Positions 52,279 through 62,256 of a DNA stretch of 64,000 bases are shown here, one piece after another. The translations under genes and the position numbers were made by a program. The first letter of the stretch is position 1, and each line of letters opens with the position of its first letter. Source of the stretch: Talinum fruticosum (Eukaryota; Streptophyta; Magnoliopsida; Caryophyllales; Talinaceae). The notes under the pieces were generated by a model. The model saw only the letters and a program-made list of their open reading frames with translations, had not been told where the DNA came from and searched no databases. The stretch is taken from positions 124,001-188,000 of the forward strand of contig JAITYX010000160.1 of assembly GCA_021018815.1 (NCBI GenBank). Direction: 5' to 3'.

Positions 52279-53692
52279 GCCCAACTTTGGTTTGTCTCTA
52301 GAGTTTGATGAGTATGTTGAGAGTGACTTGGAGGATTGCCAACCAACAAATGATTTTGATTTACCTCTTAAGTTTGATGAGCATGATGGAGTTGTTTTGG
52401 AAGAAACTTTATCTACTAATGAGGAAGAAATCAATGACCCTTCTTCATGTGAAGTTTTGGTTGAGCAAGAGATATTGGGTTTGTCTAACCCACCTCAAGA
52501 TGAGCAAATTATGAGCCATGATGAACTACTTCCCATCTTTGATGACTATGGCCAAAATTGTTTAGAAGTTGAGGAGCATGGAAGTGTTATCTTTCATTCA
52601 TTGCCTAGTGAGGTAGAAGAGCCTACTAGCAATGGGAGTTTGGACATTCAAGGCACAAAACACCTTCCACAATGTGACATCCCACGGCCTCATGGAGGTA
52701 TAAGCCACTTTGTTCATCCTTGTTTCAATTCTTTTGGCTTTATGAAGTTGAGTATCAATGAAATGTGGAATGTTGCTATGCTTGTGAGCATTTGTTTTGT
52801 TTTTTGGGAATGGCCATTATTGTTTGACAAGAGATTAGCCCATGATGGAGACTCTCATACTTCTCCCAAAAATGCCCACAAATTGTCCTTAGACCCTCCC
52901 ACTTTTACCCTACTCAAAAGAACCCAAGTCCACAAACCAAAAGCCAAAAACCGAACCCCATTTCACCCCCAAACACATTCTGCCCAGCCCCCATTTCACC
53001 TTTTACCCCATTCTGTCCAGCCCCCATTTCACCTTTTACCCCATTCTGTCCAGCCCCCATTTTTCCCACAAAATAAACCAAACCCACCTCCCAAAATTTC
53101 CCATAGCCCCAATTCAGCCCGGAGGTACTTTACATGCCAAGGGGTTGATTATTTTGTCACAAAAATCCCATACCGCACACTTGATGCAATTCTGGCCGAG
53201 AACATGCTGTCCAAGGAGACTAGAGCTGAATGTCATTTTTATCTTATGGAGCAACTAATGCTTTGGTGTGTTTATGCCAAAAATGTGGAGAGCAAGCTCC
53301 TACTTATACCATTAAAGTTGTGCCATTATTGTAAGCTTAAGTATGGAGATTTTGTGTGGTGCCCTTACTTCCACAAGCTGTCCAAGGTGCATGGAGTTGA
53401 GCGAAAAATGGCTTGGCATTTTTGCTATTACTTGCTGTCCGAGAGAACTTGGTACCAATTTTTCCAATCAAAAGGTTGTTGTAACCATGAGCATCTATGG
53501 CACTTGTGTGTTAATCAAGTTGGAGATTTGCTTGGAGAACATTGTGATCTAGCCGAAGGGAAGAAGCAACATGAACAACCCTATGATCCCCGGCTTCATT
53601 GGTCATGCTTGTCTCAACTTGAAGAATCCCATGGAGATCACTTGTTAGGATCCTATGGTGAACAATCGGTTTTATGCCCAAGCAAGGCATAG
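52025..53692 (+). CDS. ORF2 of the young element: decayed pol-derived protein, function unknown
   Basis: Open for 555 codons without an ATG at its start; meaningful homology begins near 52262 (EIEPNFGLSLEFDEYVESDL), and it is in the same frame as the ATG at 51761. Order: acidic region with FDE repeats (52270-52620); IQGTKHLPQC; relic protease tail EMWNVAMLVSICFVFWEWPL and LFDKRLAHDG (52761-52855); Pro-rich repeats PFHLLPHSVQP; then a Cys/His/Trp-rich C-terminal part (LWCVYAKNVESKLLLIPLKL, WHFCYYLLSERTWYQFFQSK, HEQPYDPRLHWSCLSQLEES) shared with 3925-4654 and in part with 24466-25089. No catalytic motif of any pol enzyme is kept. Confidence 0.75.
   Translation: MAHFITNFLPPRANQSTRGVILPFLLNLLPLLFLHHLHHKNNPLHHDKNPNLPTKRAPTEAYCPANISPTKTHGRSSFSYSKEIEPNFGLSLEFDEYVESDLEDCQPTNDFDLPLKFDEHDGVVLEETLSTNEEEINDPSSCEVLVEQEILGLSNPPQDEQIMSHDELLPIFDDYGQNCLEVEEHGSVIFHSLPSEVEEPTSNGSLDIQGTKHLPQCDIPRPHGGISHFVHPCFNSFGFMKLSINEMWNVAMLVSICFVFWEWPLLFDKRLAHDGDSHTSPKNAHKLSLDPPTFTLLKRTQVHKPKAKNRTPFHPQTHSAQPPFHLLPHSVQPPFHLLPHSVQPPFFPQNKPNPPPKISHSPNSARRYFTCQGVDYFVTKIPYRTLDAILAENMLSKETRAECHFYLMEQLMLWCVYAKNVESKLLLIPLKLCHYCKLKYGDFVWCPYFHKLSKVHGVERKMAWHFCYYLLSERTWYQFFQSKGCCNHEHLWHLCVNQVGDLLGEHCDLAEGKKQHEQPYDPRLHWSCLSQLEESHGDHLLGSYGEQSVLCPSKA
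52988..53056 (+). repeat. 33 bp tandem repeat in ORF2
   Basis: Two copies of a 33-base unit encode PFHLLPHSVQP twice, followed by a partial third unit (PFFP). The length keeps the frame. SVQP repeats also occur in the related ORF at about 25085. Confidence 0.85.
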
Positions 53693-53817
53693 TTTCCTTA
53701 AACCGAAAATAAGAGGCAATACCCCTATGATGACAAGAGTTGTGCTATATTGATCTTGATTTTTCCTTCACTTGGAAGATATTGTCCATGCAAATTTGAG
53801 GACAAATTTTTTTCAAC

Positions 53818-53827
53818 AAGGGGAGAA
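53818..53827 (+). other. Polypurine tract of the young element
   Basis: AAGGGGAGAA directly before the 3' LTR start TGATGGACATTTCC. Confidence 0.93.
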
Positions 53828-55056
53828 TGATGGACATTTCCATACAAGTCAAACGACCAAGAGTCAAGGGGTTTCTCAAGCTAAAGCATTAAAGGAGTCA
53901 AGCTTATTTTTACACCAAAAACTCCTATGCTAGTCCAAAAGTGCAAGCCGAGCCAAGGATGGAAGAGATTGTTAAAGGCCTTGAGAATTGTCATTCAGAG
54001 ACAATTAACACATAAATAAATGTTGCCAAACGAGTAAAGCAAGATATGCATCAAAGACGGTCCAAAAATACCTAAAGGGTATTTTAGGCACATTTTGCTC
54101 ATGCTGAATTTTATGGCCGAAAATGTCATGCTTGGTCAAAGAGTCAATGGCCAGACCTTCAAGGCTCAAGAAGACATTCTAGAAGCCTCCTAGAATATGA
54201 TGTGTTGGCCAAATGGAAATGAGGCTTGGGAGAGGGGAAAACAAACCACATCCACATGTTCCCAATTTTGCAAATACTTGGCTAGAATTCCTCCTAGCTT
54301 AACTTGGAGGAGGGGAAAGAATCTTGTTAGTTTTATTATCTTTTTGCTTTAATTTTCAGCTTTGTTTCAGCTTTGTAAATGCCAATATGAGGCATTATAA
54401 ATTCAGCAAGCATAGGATGTAAAAATCAGACTTGATGAATATATGAACTTTGAGCTTTGCTCTTTTGAGATGGATTTCTCAACCCCTTGAATTCTCATTG
54501 CTGTATCCGAGCCTTGGCAAGCTTGGTGGTGTCCTTTGAGTCCTTACAATCCCCGGTGGTGTTTCTGTATCCGGATAGATTGCAAGGTGCCCCTCGGTTC
54601 AGCTTGGTGGTGTTTCTGTATCCAGGCCAGAACCCAGGAACTATCCAGCGACTTTATCATCCCATATCTCCCAATCCACAAATCCTTTCGTCCCCAAATT
54701 TCACCCACACCATCCTACACGGGTTGAGTCCAGTACCACCAAATTTCAGCTCAATCCAAGAAGTATCCCGTCCTCGGCACCAAAAACAAACAAAGGACCT
54801 CATCCTGGACAGCCGCCCAGCGTGACTTTCTGTTTGGCTTTGGTTCAAGGTGATCCCGACCTTGGATGCTTCCCATATTTTTACCAGCCCTTCCTAACAT
54901 CCCAAATAACCTTCCCTCCAATTTTTAGCCAAAACCAAGAACATTTGACCCCCTTTCACCCTTTTCTCCAGACCCGCACCTGCAGACCCTATTCTGTCCG
55001 GTTGCATTTTCTTGGGTTTTTCCTTCTTCTTTTGCTTCCGCTCCCACTACACATCA
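53828..55056 (+). repeat. 3' LTR-C of the young element (1229 bp)
   Basis: Same as the 5' LTR except for one extra G in GAGAGGGGAAAAC near 54236. Followed by the target duplication GTTTA and then RT of B4. Confidence 0.95.
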
Positions 55057-55061
55057 GTTTA

Positions 55062-55871
55062 GGCCCTTTCTTGGCAAGTTTGTGGTTGTGTATTTTTTAT
55101 GATATTTTGGTGTATAGTAAGAATGAAGAAGAGCACTTGAATCATCTCACTCAAGTGCTTGAACTTTTGGAAGGAGAAAAGCTCTTTGGTAACCTTCAAA
55201 AGTGCACTTTCTTTGCACCGGAAGTTGTTTTCCTCGGGTATATTGTCACAACCAATGGTATGAAGGTAGATGAGAGCAAAGTGAAAGCCATTCAGTCATG
55301 GCCGGTTCCTACTAGCATCCATGACGTGGGGAGTTTTCATGGCCTAGCATCTTTCTACTGAAGGTTCATTAAGGACTTTAGTACCATCACGGCCCCCATG
55401 ACCAAGATACTAAAGGGAAGTGCATTCAAGGGGAATGCTAAGGCTCAAGAAGCTTTTGAAACTATCAAGTGCAAGCTCATACAAGCACCGGTCCTAGCTT
55501 TGCCTAGCTTTGACAAAATTTTTGAGGTTGAATGTGATGCCTTGGGAGTTGGCATTGGAGGAGTTCTCTCTCAAGAAGGGCGGCCTATAACCTTCTTTAA
55601 TGAGAAGCTTTGTGATTCAAGGAGGAAGTATTCAACCTATGATAAGGAGTTCTATGCCATTGTAAGATCCTTGGAACATTGGAGTCATTATCTTATGTTT
55701 AATGAGTTCATCTTACATTCGGATCATGAGGCTCTAAAATACATTCAAGGGCAATATAAACTCAATCCAATGCATGGAAAATGGTTTGAGTATTTACAAA
55801 CTTTCCATTTTACTATCAAACACAAGTCGGTCAAAATGAACAAGGGAGCGAATGCACTTTCAAGGAGGTAA
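55062..55871 (+). pseudogene. RT (C-terminal) and RNase H of B4
   Basis: [12 protein letters not shown] then a broken active site (TTTTTTATGAT in place of TTTGATGAT). Then [40 protein letters not shown], a stop at 55359 (CGA to TGA in FYRRF) and RNase [41 protein letters not shown] and HSDHEALKYIQGQ. It ends NALSRR at 55870 with a stop where RYLLL is expected. Confidence 0.88.
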
Positions 55872-57140
55872 CTCTTGTTATTTCAATTGCAAACTCAAGT
55901 TCTTGGTTTTAAGCATCTAAAGTCTTTGTATTCTAATGACCAAGATCTTGGTGAGTTATTTCATGAATGCCTTAAGTACCCCAAAGGAGAGTTTCTAGTC
56001 CAAGATGGATACCTTTTCAAGGGTACACGGCTTTGTATACCTCATTGTGCTACCCGAGAGTTGCTAATTTGAGAACTGCACAATGGAGCTTTGGCTGGCC
56101 ATTTTGGTATAAACAAGACCGTGAGTATGCTAAGGGAACATTACTATTGGCCGAGTATGGAGAGAGATGTTCAAGACATCTTAAAGAGGTGTCGGGTTTG
56201 TCAAGAAGCAAAGAGCCATTCCCTTCCTCAAGGGCTCTATACACCTCTTCCCACACCTACTTGACTATGGGAGGATGTGAGCATGGATTTCATTTTGGGG
56301 CTGCCAAGAACACAAGGAAACAAAGACTCAATTCTTGTGGTGGTCGACCGATTCTCTAAGATGGCTCACCTTGTTCCTTGTACCAAGACCAATGATGCAA
56401 CTCAAGTATCCGATTTGTATTTCAAGGAGGTTGTGAGGCTACATGGCATTCTAAAGTCCATAGTTTTAGACCGAGATAGTAAATTCCTTAGCCACTTTTT
56501 GGATCACTTTGTGGAAGAAATTGGGAACCAAGCTAAAATTTAGCACTACTTGTCATCACCAAACGGATGGACAAACGTAGGTTACAAACCGGACACTAGG
56601 CGTGTTATTCGAGCTTTGATCAAAATGAATGCCAAGGCTTGGGACCAACTCTTAGCTCACGCTGAATTTGCCTACAATGGAGCACCTAGTAAAGCCACGG
56701 GGATGAGCCCTTTCAAAGTGGTCTATGGACGTGAGCCATTAACTCCTCTCGATTTGACTCCAAGAGGGTTAAACGAAAAGCCAAGTATTGAGGTTACCAA
56801 GAGGGTGCATGAAATACAAAAGATGCATGAAAAGGTGAAGGAAAAGATTGAGTTGTCTAATGCCACCTATAAGCAACAAGTTGATAAGGGGAGAAAAGGT
56901 TTTTCAACCCGGGATTTGTTATGGATACATTTGAGGAAAGAGTGATTTCCTTCTAAAAGGAAGACTAAGCTCATGCCAAGAGCCGATGCACCATTTGAGA
57001 TGTTAGAGAAAATCGGTGACAATGCTTACAAGATTGACTTGCCGGGAGAATATGGAGTATCCGCTAGCTTTAATGTGGCCGACTTGTCTCCATACTTTGA
57101 TGATAATACACTTTAGAATTTGAGGACAAATTCTTCCTTA
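55872..57140 (+). pseudogene. Integrase of B4
   Basis: LLFQLQTQVLGFKHLKSLYS, then a stop at 56070 (CGA to TGA). Zinc part GALAGHFGINKTVSMLREHY and CRVCQEAKSHSLPQ; core [33 protein letters not shown] and [12 protein letters not shown] frameshift lies near 56540. Then [20 protein letters not shown] and [21 protein letters not shown]-terminus ARADAPFEMLEKIGDNAYK-type with FNVADLSPYFDDN. A stop at 56943 is again CGA to TGA. Confidence 0.88.
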
Positions 57141-57151
57141 CAAGGAAAGAA

Positions 57152-58298
57152 TGATGGAGAGGCAAGTGACCAAAGACCAAGGGCTACTAGCTAAGCTACA
57201 ACAAGGAGGACTAAGCTTATATGAGGAACAAATATGGACACCAAAGACTTCTGTCTTAGTCCATATGGTACAAAATGAGTCCGGGTATGATGAGCCATGA
57301 GTGCTACCGTTTGATGTCAATTGGTACATAAATAAAGTTGATATTTAGAAGTTGAAGTTAATAAGCAAGGGTGGTCCGAAAATCCATCCGAAGGGCCTTA
57401 GTTGAAATGAAGCAACAAAGAGGGAAAACTAGAAGAATCTTTGAGCACTACTCATAGTGGTGGGAATCTTGCTTGGTGGACCAATGAGGAGATGGCTTAC
57501 ACAAGGGGAAGAAAACTCTTGGCCGTGATTTACTATTCAAATCCGGCCACTCATCCTAACTTGGAGAAGGGGGTAGCATGATCTAGGCCTTTGATCTTGT
57601 TTTAGCCTTAGATTATGATATTGTCATTGAGCATTACAAATATCTTGTAATCGGTTATGTACAAACCAACTTTAAATGTGAATGAAAACCGAGCTTGTAA
57701 TGCTCTTTACCCTTTTGAATTCTCAAATGCTTTATCCAAGTGTGGCATACTTGGTGGTGTTCTTTTGAGTCCTTAAACTTTGCTAGTGGTGTGTCTCGTA
57801 TCTAGCTAGGTTTTTGGTGCCCCAAGACATTCAAGGTGGTGTAGTCTGTATCCTTGAGGGTTTTGGCTCTACCCAAGTAACTTTCTATCAACACATCTCT
57901 CAAACCTCTAAATTCCAGCACTTCAAATTTTACCCATCTTCTCCTAAACGAGTTGAATCATCCCCCCCCAAATTTCACCTCAATCCAACTTTCCACCTGA
58001 CCCCCTCCTTTAAAACCACCAGAGAGCATCATCCCGGACTCCTCGCACCCGTGGGACAGTCTTTTTGCTGCTAGTTCGAGGTGATCCCAAACTCGACTAA
58101 TTCCTCTCTTTTTACCATATCATCCTAACCTCCCTAAGAGTTCCTCTCTCAAATATCTCGTCCAAATTCTACCGGGAGCACTCCCATCACCTTTTTCCCC
58201 AAGACCGCGGAAGGAGGCACCATTCTACCCGGGTGACTTTCTTTGTGCCTTGATCTTTTCCTCTACCCTCTTTTACCACTTACTCCAGCTATGCATAA
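57152..58298 (+). repeat. 3' LTR of B4 (1147 bp)
   Basis: Starts TGATGGAGAGGCAAGTGACC after the PPT-like CAAGGAAAGAA and ends TATGCATAA (mutated CATCA). It is followed by ATTGC, one mismatch from the 5' target duplication ATAGC. Confidence 0.9.
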
Positions 58299-58775
58299 AT
58301 TGCTCCAATCACCCCTACCTTACTCCAAAAGACCAACTTCCACTAGCCAAAAGTCAAAACCCATTCCATCAAACGAGACATGCCCAAGGAAGATCTCTTT
58401 GTCGAAGGTAGTTTCCCTCCTTTGCCTATCCTCAAACAGCCCACACCCCAACCCTCTCAAAGCCTTGGAGTGAAGAATGTTCAAACCGCAAGTCAACTTT
58501 TTGCTCAAAAAGGTACCACAAATTCAGCCCCCAACAAAGTCTTCCCTTGGCTGATTTGAACCCCATTCTTGCCCCCCTTAAACCTCCTTTACCCTAAGTT
58601 CTTGGTCTTGACCCATGCAGCCCAAAAAATAAATTTATCTCCTGAAATTAGCATCACACAAAGCCATCCTTTGTTGCGTAGTGAGCAAACACAAGTATTC
58701 GATCCTCGGAGGTCTTTGTTGTGTCCTTGGGTATGCTACAAATTTGAGGACAATTTTTTCCCAACAAGGGGAGGA
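58299..58775 (+). pseudogene. LTR-E element, 3' interior (downstream copy)
   Basis: Direct repeat of 43817-44302; the TCCAATCACCCCTACC stretch follows the B4 insertion on both. It ends ACAAGGGGAGGA, a PPT, before LTR-E. No recognisable protein domain. Confidence 0.75.
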
Positions 58776-60393
58776 TGATGGTGGAGATGTGCCTAGAGGT
58801 GACAATATACTATAAACCTAAATCCATCCTAGACAAGAATGAGTTGTGCAAGACCCATTTTGAGCCTTATTGTAAGCGCTAGAATGTTTCGGCCATGCCC
58901 GTATTTCAAAGGCTGAATGTTTTAGCCAATTAGTCACTCATGTCTTTAAATTTGAACCTCAAACTTTGCATGGGAGCACCTAAAGGTGTCCTCTATCTAG
59001 GACAATTATGGGCATCTTGGTATTTGGCGGAGATAAGAACCGAAGAGGAGCTTTGTTAAAACCGCCTATTTTCTCATCCAAAATGACACGTACGCTTTGT
59101 TTTGATCATACCTTTTGATCTAGAGCTCCAACAACAACTCATGATATAGGCATGGAAAGCTAACATCCTATGCTTTTTAACCATACCAAGAACAGCTAAA
59201 TTGCAGTCGGGAATATCAAGTTATGAGCATTTGACATTAACTTAGAAACTTGAAGTTACGGACTCAAAATTCCACTTAAAGGTCAAGTTCAAAAGGGTGT
59301 TCAGTCAACCTTGGATTAGCTTTTTGTCTCCAATTTTCACAAGGGTATTCCTGGACATGTCTATATTAACATCAAGTTATGGGCATTGTCCTTTAGGCCG
59401 GAGATAATAAAGAAAATGGTTCAAGTATCAAACTGGGTATTTCGTTGACCCAGTCTTACCTATGCTTGATAGTTCCGGTCATAACTTTTTGCTCACAGAC
59501 TTCAAATTGGTTGAGTCACATATATTTGGAAAGCTTATTCCCCAGGTTTTCCATGCATATCTTTCACGTTCAATTTGAAGAAGGGAATAAAAAGTTACAG
59601 CCAATCAAAGTGCAGCTTGAGGAAGGGAAAACAAATACTTGGCCGGAAATGCTCTAAGATTGAGAATCACATGTTCCCTAGCTTGAGCCTTTTATTTTGT
59701 CCTCTTTTGATTATTCCTTGTGTAATCCCCACCCTTTATATTGTAAGGCTCTAATATCCATTAGATTGTACATAGCTATCCTACTTTGAAGCACTATAAA
59801 TACTAGTGGCTTCACCCTTGTAAAAAGAAGCTTATGTTGATGAATGAAAACCGAGTGAGTTGTGTGCTCTTCACCCCAAATTCTTGTACGCTTATCTTGG
59901 CTTTGGCAAGCTGAATGGTGACCTTACAAGTCCATTGTGAGTGTGAGTGGTGTTTCTTATCTCATTCTTACTTTGGTGCCCTAAAGCCAGATTAAGTGGT
60001 GTTTCTTATCCTAATCCGAGTTTTAGCTCTATCCGGTTACTCAATTTATGAATCCCTTATCTCCCAAACCCTTAGCCTTCTGCACTTCAAATTTTACCCA
60101 ACTATTACTCAATGCGTTGAGTTGTTCACCCCCAAATTGCAGCTCAATCCAAACCCTATCACGTCCCCCACACCCGAAACAATTAGGGAGTATCATCCTG
60201 GAATTTTGGGTGCATTGAGCTGACTATTTGCCTTCAGTTTAGGGTCTTCTAGACTTCGATTGATTCCCCTATTTTTACCACAACTTCCACATCACCTAAA
60301 GCCTTCCCCTAAAAATCAACCTAAAACTCTACTGAAATAATCCCCATTCATCCATTTCCTCGAAGCTGCGCACGTAAGCGCCATTCCGCCCGG
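58776..60393 (+). repeat. LTR-E, downstream copy, end truncated
   Basis: Starts TGATGGTGGAGATGTGCC and follows 44303-45965 with a few per cent differences. It is cut at 60393 by the end of LTR-F, losing about the last 60 bases and the PBS. Confidence 0.85.
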
Positions 60394-60807
60394 TGTCACG
60401 GGACGATAATTCACTCGAACTTAAGACCCGTGCGGCGCTAGCAAACTAGACCCGAGACCCTTTTGTAAGCTTGCTAGTAAGCCTTAAAGATGCTTAACTT
60501 AAGCTAGAGAGAGAAAGCTTAGTAAGCAAGGACACTTAGAGAGAGAGAGTTTGGGAGAATGCTTTATGTATTGAACTCTTGGATGATTACAAATGAGGAC
60601 CCCATTTGGGTATTTATACATGGCCACCTCCTCAATGGACGGTGGAGATCTAATTGATCCAACGGTTAGGATTACACATCTAGAATCCTCTATACAAGTA
60701 TCTACATCTCTACATTAGTGTAGAATATTCTGGAACTTGGGAGTCCTTGGTGGAACCAAGGAGAGAACTCTAGAAGATTCCGGGTTCTTCTAGAGCGTTC
60801 CGTGACA
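60394..60807 (-). repeat. LTR-F (414 bp), other family
   Basis: On the minus strand it starts TGTCACGGAACG at 60807 and ends CGTCCCGTGACA at 60394, so it has TGTCACGG/CCGTGACA inverted ends. A PPT (GGTGGGGGAGGA) precedes the start. TATAAATA lies at 60611-60618 (minus). Its length, ends and lack of the stem-loop module set it apart from families A to E. Confidence 0.8.
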
Positions 60808-60875
60808 TCCTCCCCCACCTATTCCGGCGACGTCCTCGTAGCCTTAGCGTCTTCGAACGCTTGTATTTGCTCCTT
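60808..60875 (-). pseudogene. Remnant interior of LTR-F element
   Basis: 68 bases hold a PPT (60808-60819) and a short GC-rich coding-like stretch on the minus strand. LTR-A cuts it at 60876. Too short to assign. Confidence 0.5.
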
Positions 60876-62156
60876 TGATGGAGAGTTGGCAACCTTCTGT
60901 TTTGAGCTGAATATTATTCTTGTTGAGAAGCTTTGTTTGCTTAATGGTCAACCGAAAATGTTTGCTTATTTTATGACCAAGGGGAAAAGCTCAAAGAACA
61001 AGTGCATGATGTTAAAGGATCCCGGAGGATGATGAGTCCAGATTATTAAGCTCTTATGTTATTGTTCATAAATAAGTATTTACTAAATTTAGTTGAGAAG
61101 AGTAGTGAAAGTAGCCACCTAAAATCTCCATGGTCAAGCAAGAAGGTTTATTCTAGTCAAGGCCGGAAATGTTGCTATGTTATGCTCAAAGGTACATAAA
61201 TAAGTTGGTGCTCACTATGGACGGTCCATGAGGATGCCTAGCCGAATGATGAGCTACAAAAGGAGATGATGACTAATGCATTCTAGAAGCATCAAAATTC
61301 AAAGAGCTTGGAGAAGGGGAAATCAAGGCATAGCCACATGTTCCTAATGTTGAAATACTTGGCTAGAAATCATCCTAGCTTGGCTTGGAGGGAGGGAAAG
61401 GAATATTGTTAGTTAGCATTTTGTTTTTGCATTATTTTCAGCTTGAGTTTGTTACACTTTCAGCTTGCAAATCGGTTGTGTAAAATGCCATAGCTGGGCA
61501 TTATATAATCAGCTCATGTACTCCATTGTAAGACACCTTTTGCTGAAAATATATGAGTTTAACTCTTGAGCTGGATTGCTCGTTTCTAAATTCTCATTGC
61601 TGTATCCTAGTGTGGCAGCTAGGTGGTGTCCTGTGAGTCCTTCCAATCTCCCGGTGGTGTTGCTGTATCCGGACAGATTGAAGGCGCCCCTCGGTTCCCA
61701 GCTTGGTGGTGTTTTCTGTATCCGAGCTAGGACCTTGGTTTTATCCCTTCACTTCACCATTCCATATCTCCCAATTCCCTCAGCCATTTTTCACCAAATT
61801 TTAACCACAACCCTTCCAGTCCATCTACTTCCATTCCTCCAAATTTCAGCCCCATCCAAGAACCCTTCCGTCCTCCACATCAGAATCAAACAAAGGGTAT
61901 CAACCTGTACGTCCAGCCAGCAGCACCAACTTCTGGCTATTTGTTCAGGTAGTTCCCCTTATCCAAAATTCACGAAACTTGACCACAACCTTCCTCCATC
62001 AGTTATCTCACTCCCCTCCAAATTTTGTCCAAATCCAAGAACCTTTGCCCCTCCATTTCCTCAATCTGCCAAGACTGCGCAGGCAGAACCCATTCTGCCC
62101 GGTTGCTCTCTTTGCGGTTTTCTCTCCATTTTCTTTGCTTCCGCCACTACACATCA
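60876..62156 (+). repeat. 5' LTR-A of the 60.9-64 kb element (1281 bp)
   Basis: Starts TGATGGAGAGTTGGC and ends GCCACTACACATCA. TATATAA at 61502-61508. The module at 61598-61735 has H1 CCTAG/CTAGG and H2 CCTTCCAATCTCCCGG with CCGGACAGATTGAAGG. Confidence 0.92.
61502..61508 (+). promoter_or_regulatory. TATA box of LTR-A (60.9 kb copy)
   Basis: TATATAA in GGGCATTATATAATCAGC, at the conserved position about 100 bases before the stem-loop module. Confidence 0.6.
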
Positions 62157-62160
62157 TTTT

Positions 62161-62172
62161 TGGTATCAGAGC
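62161..62172 (+). other. Primer-binding site
   Basis: TGGTATCAGAGC, perfect, 4 bases after the LTR end at 62156. Confidence 0.95.
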
Positions 62173-62256
62173 AAGTTCTGAACCTAGGGTGATTATGTCC
62201 ATTTCCCCAAAAATTAAAAACCACAAAAAATAGCCAGCCACAAAAACTTCCCAGCC

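Larger units (their letters stand above)
50358..55056 (+). mobile_element. Complete young non-autonomous LTR element (4.7 kb)
   Basis: 5' LTR 50358-51585, interior 51586-53827, 3' LTR 53828-55056, target duplication GTTTA at 50353-50357 and 55057-55061. The LTRs differ by one base in a G-run (50762 region) and I saw no other difference. The interior has a PBS, a Gag-like ORF, a 555-codon ORF and a PPT but no RT, RNase H or integrase, so it must use enzymes made elsewhere. It resembles the described TR-GAG class of gag-only elements but has an extra long ORF. Confidence 0.93.

Noticed and set aside
52988..53056. CRISPR or satellite array
   Set aside because: Only two 33-base units with a partial third, in frame and Pro-rich coding; no spacers.
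49000..57150. B4 as an active autonomous partner for the young element
   Set aside because: It lacks the protease and RT N-terminus, has at least six stops and a broken YFDD motif. The helper must be elsewhere.
60394..60807. A DNA transposon with TGTCACGG terminal inverted repeats
   Set aside because: The ends fit TIRs, but a polypurine tract directly precedes the TG start, a TATA box lies inside, and there is no target duplication. An LTR is the better reading.
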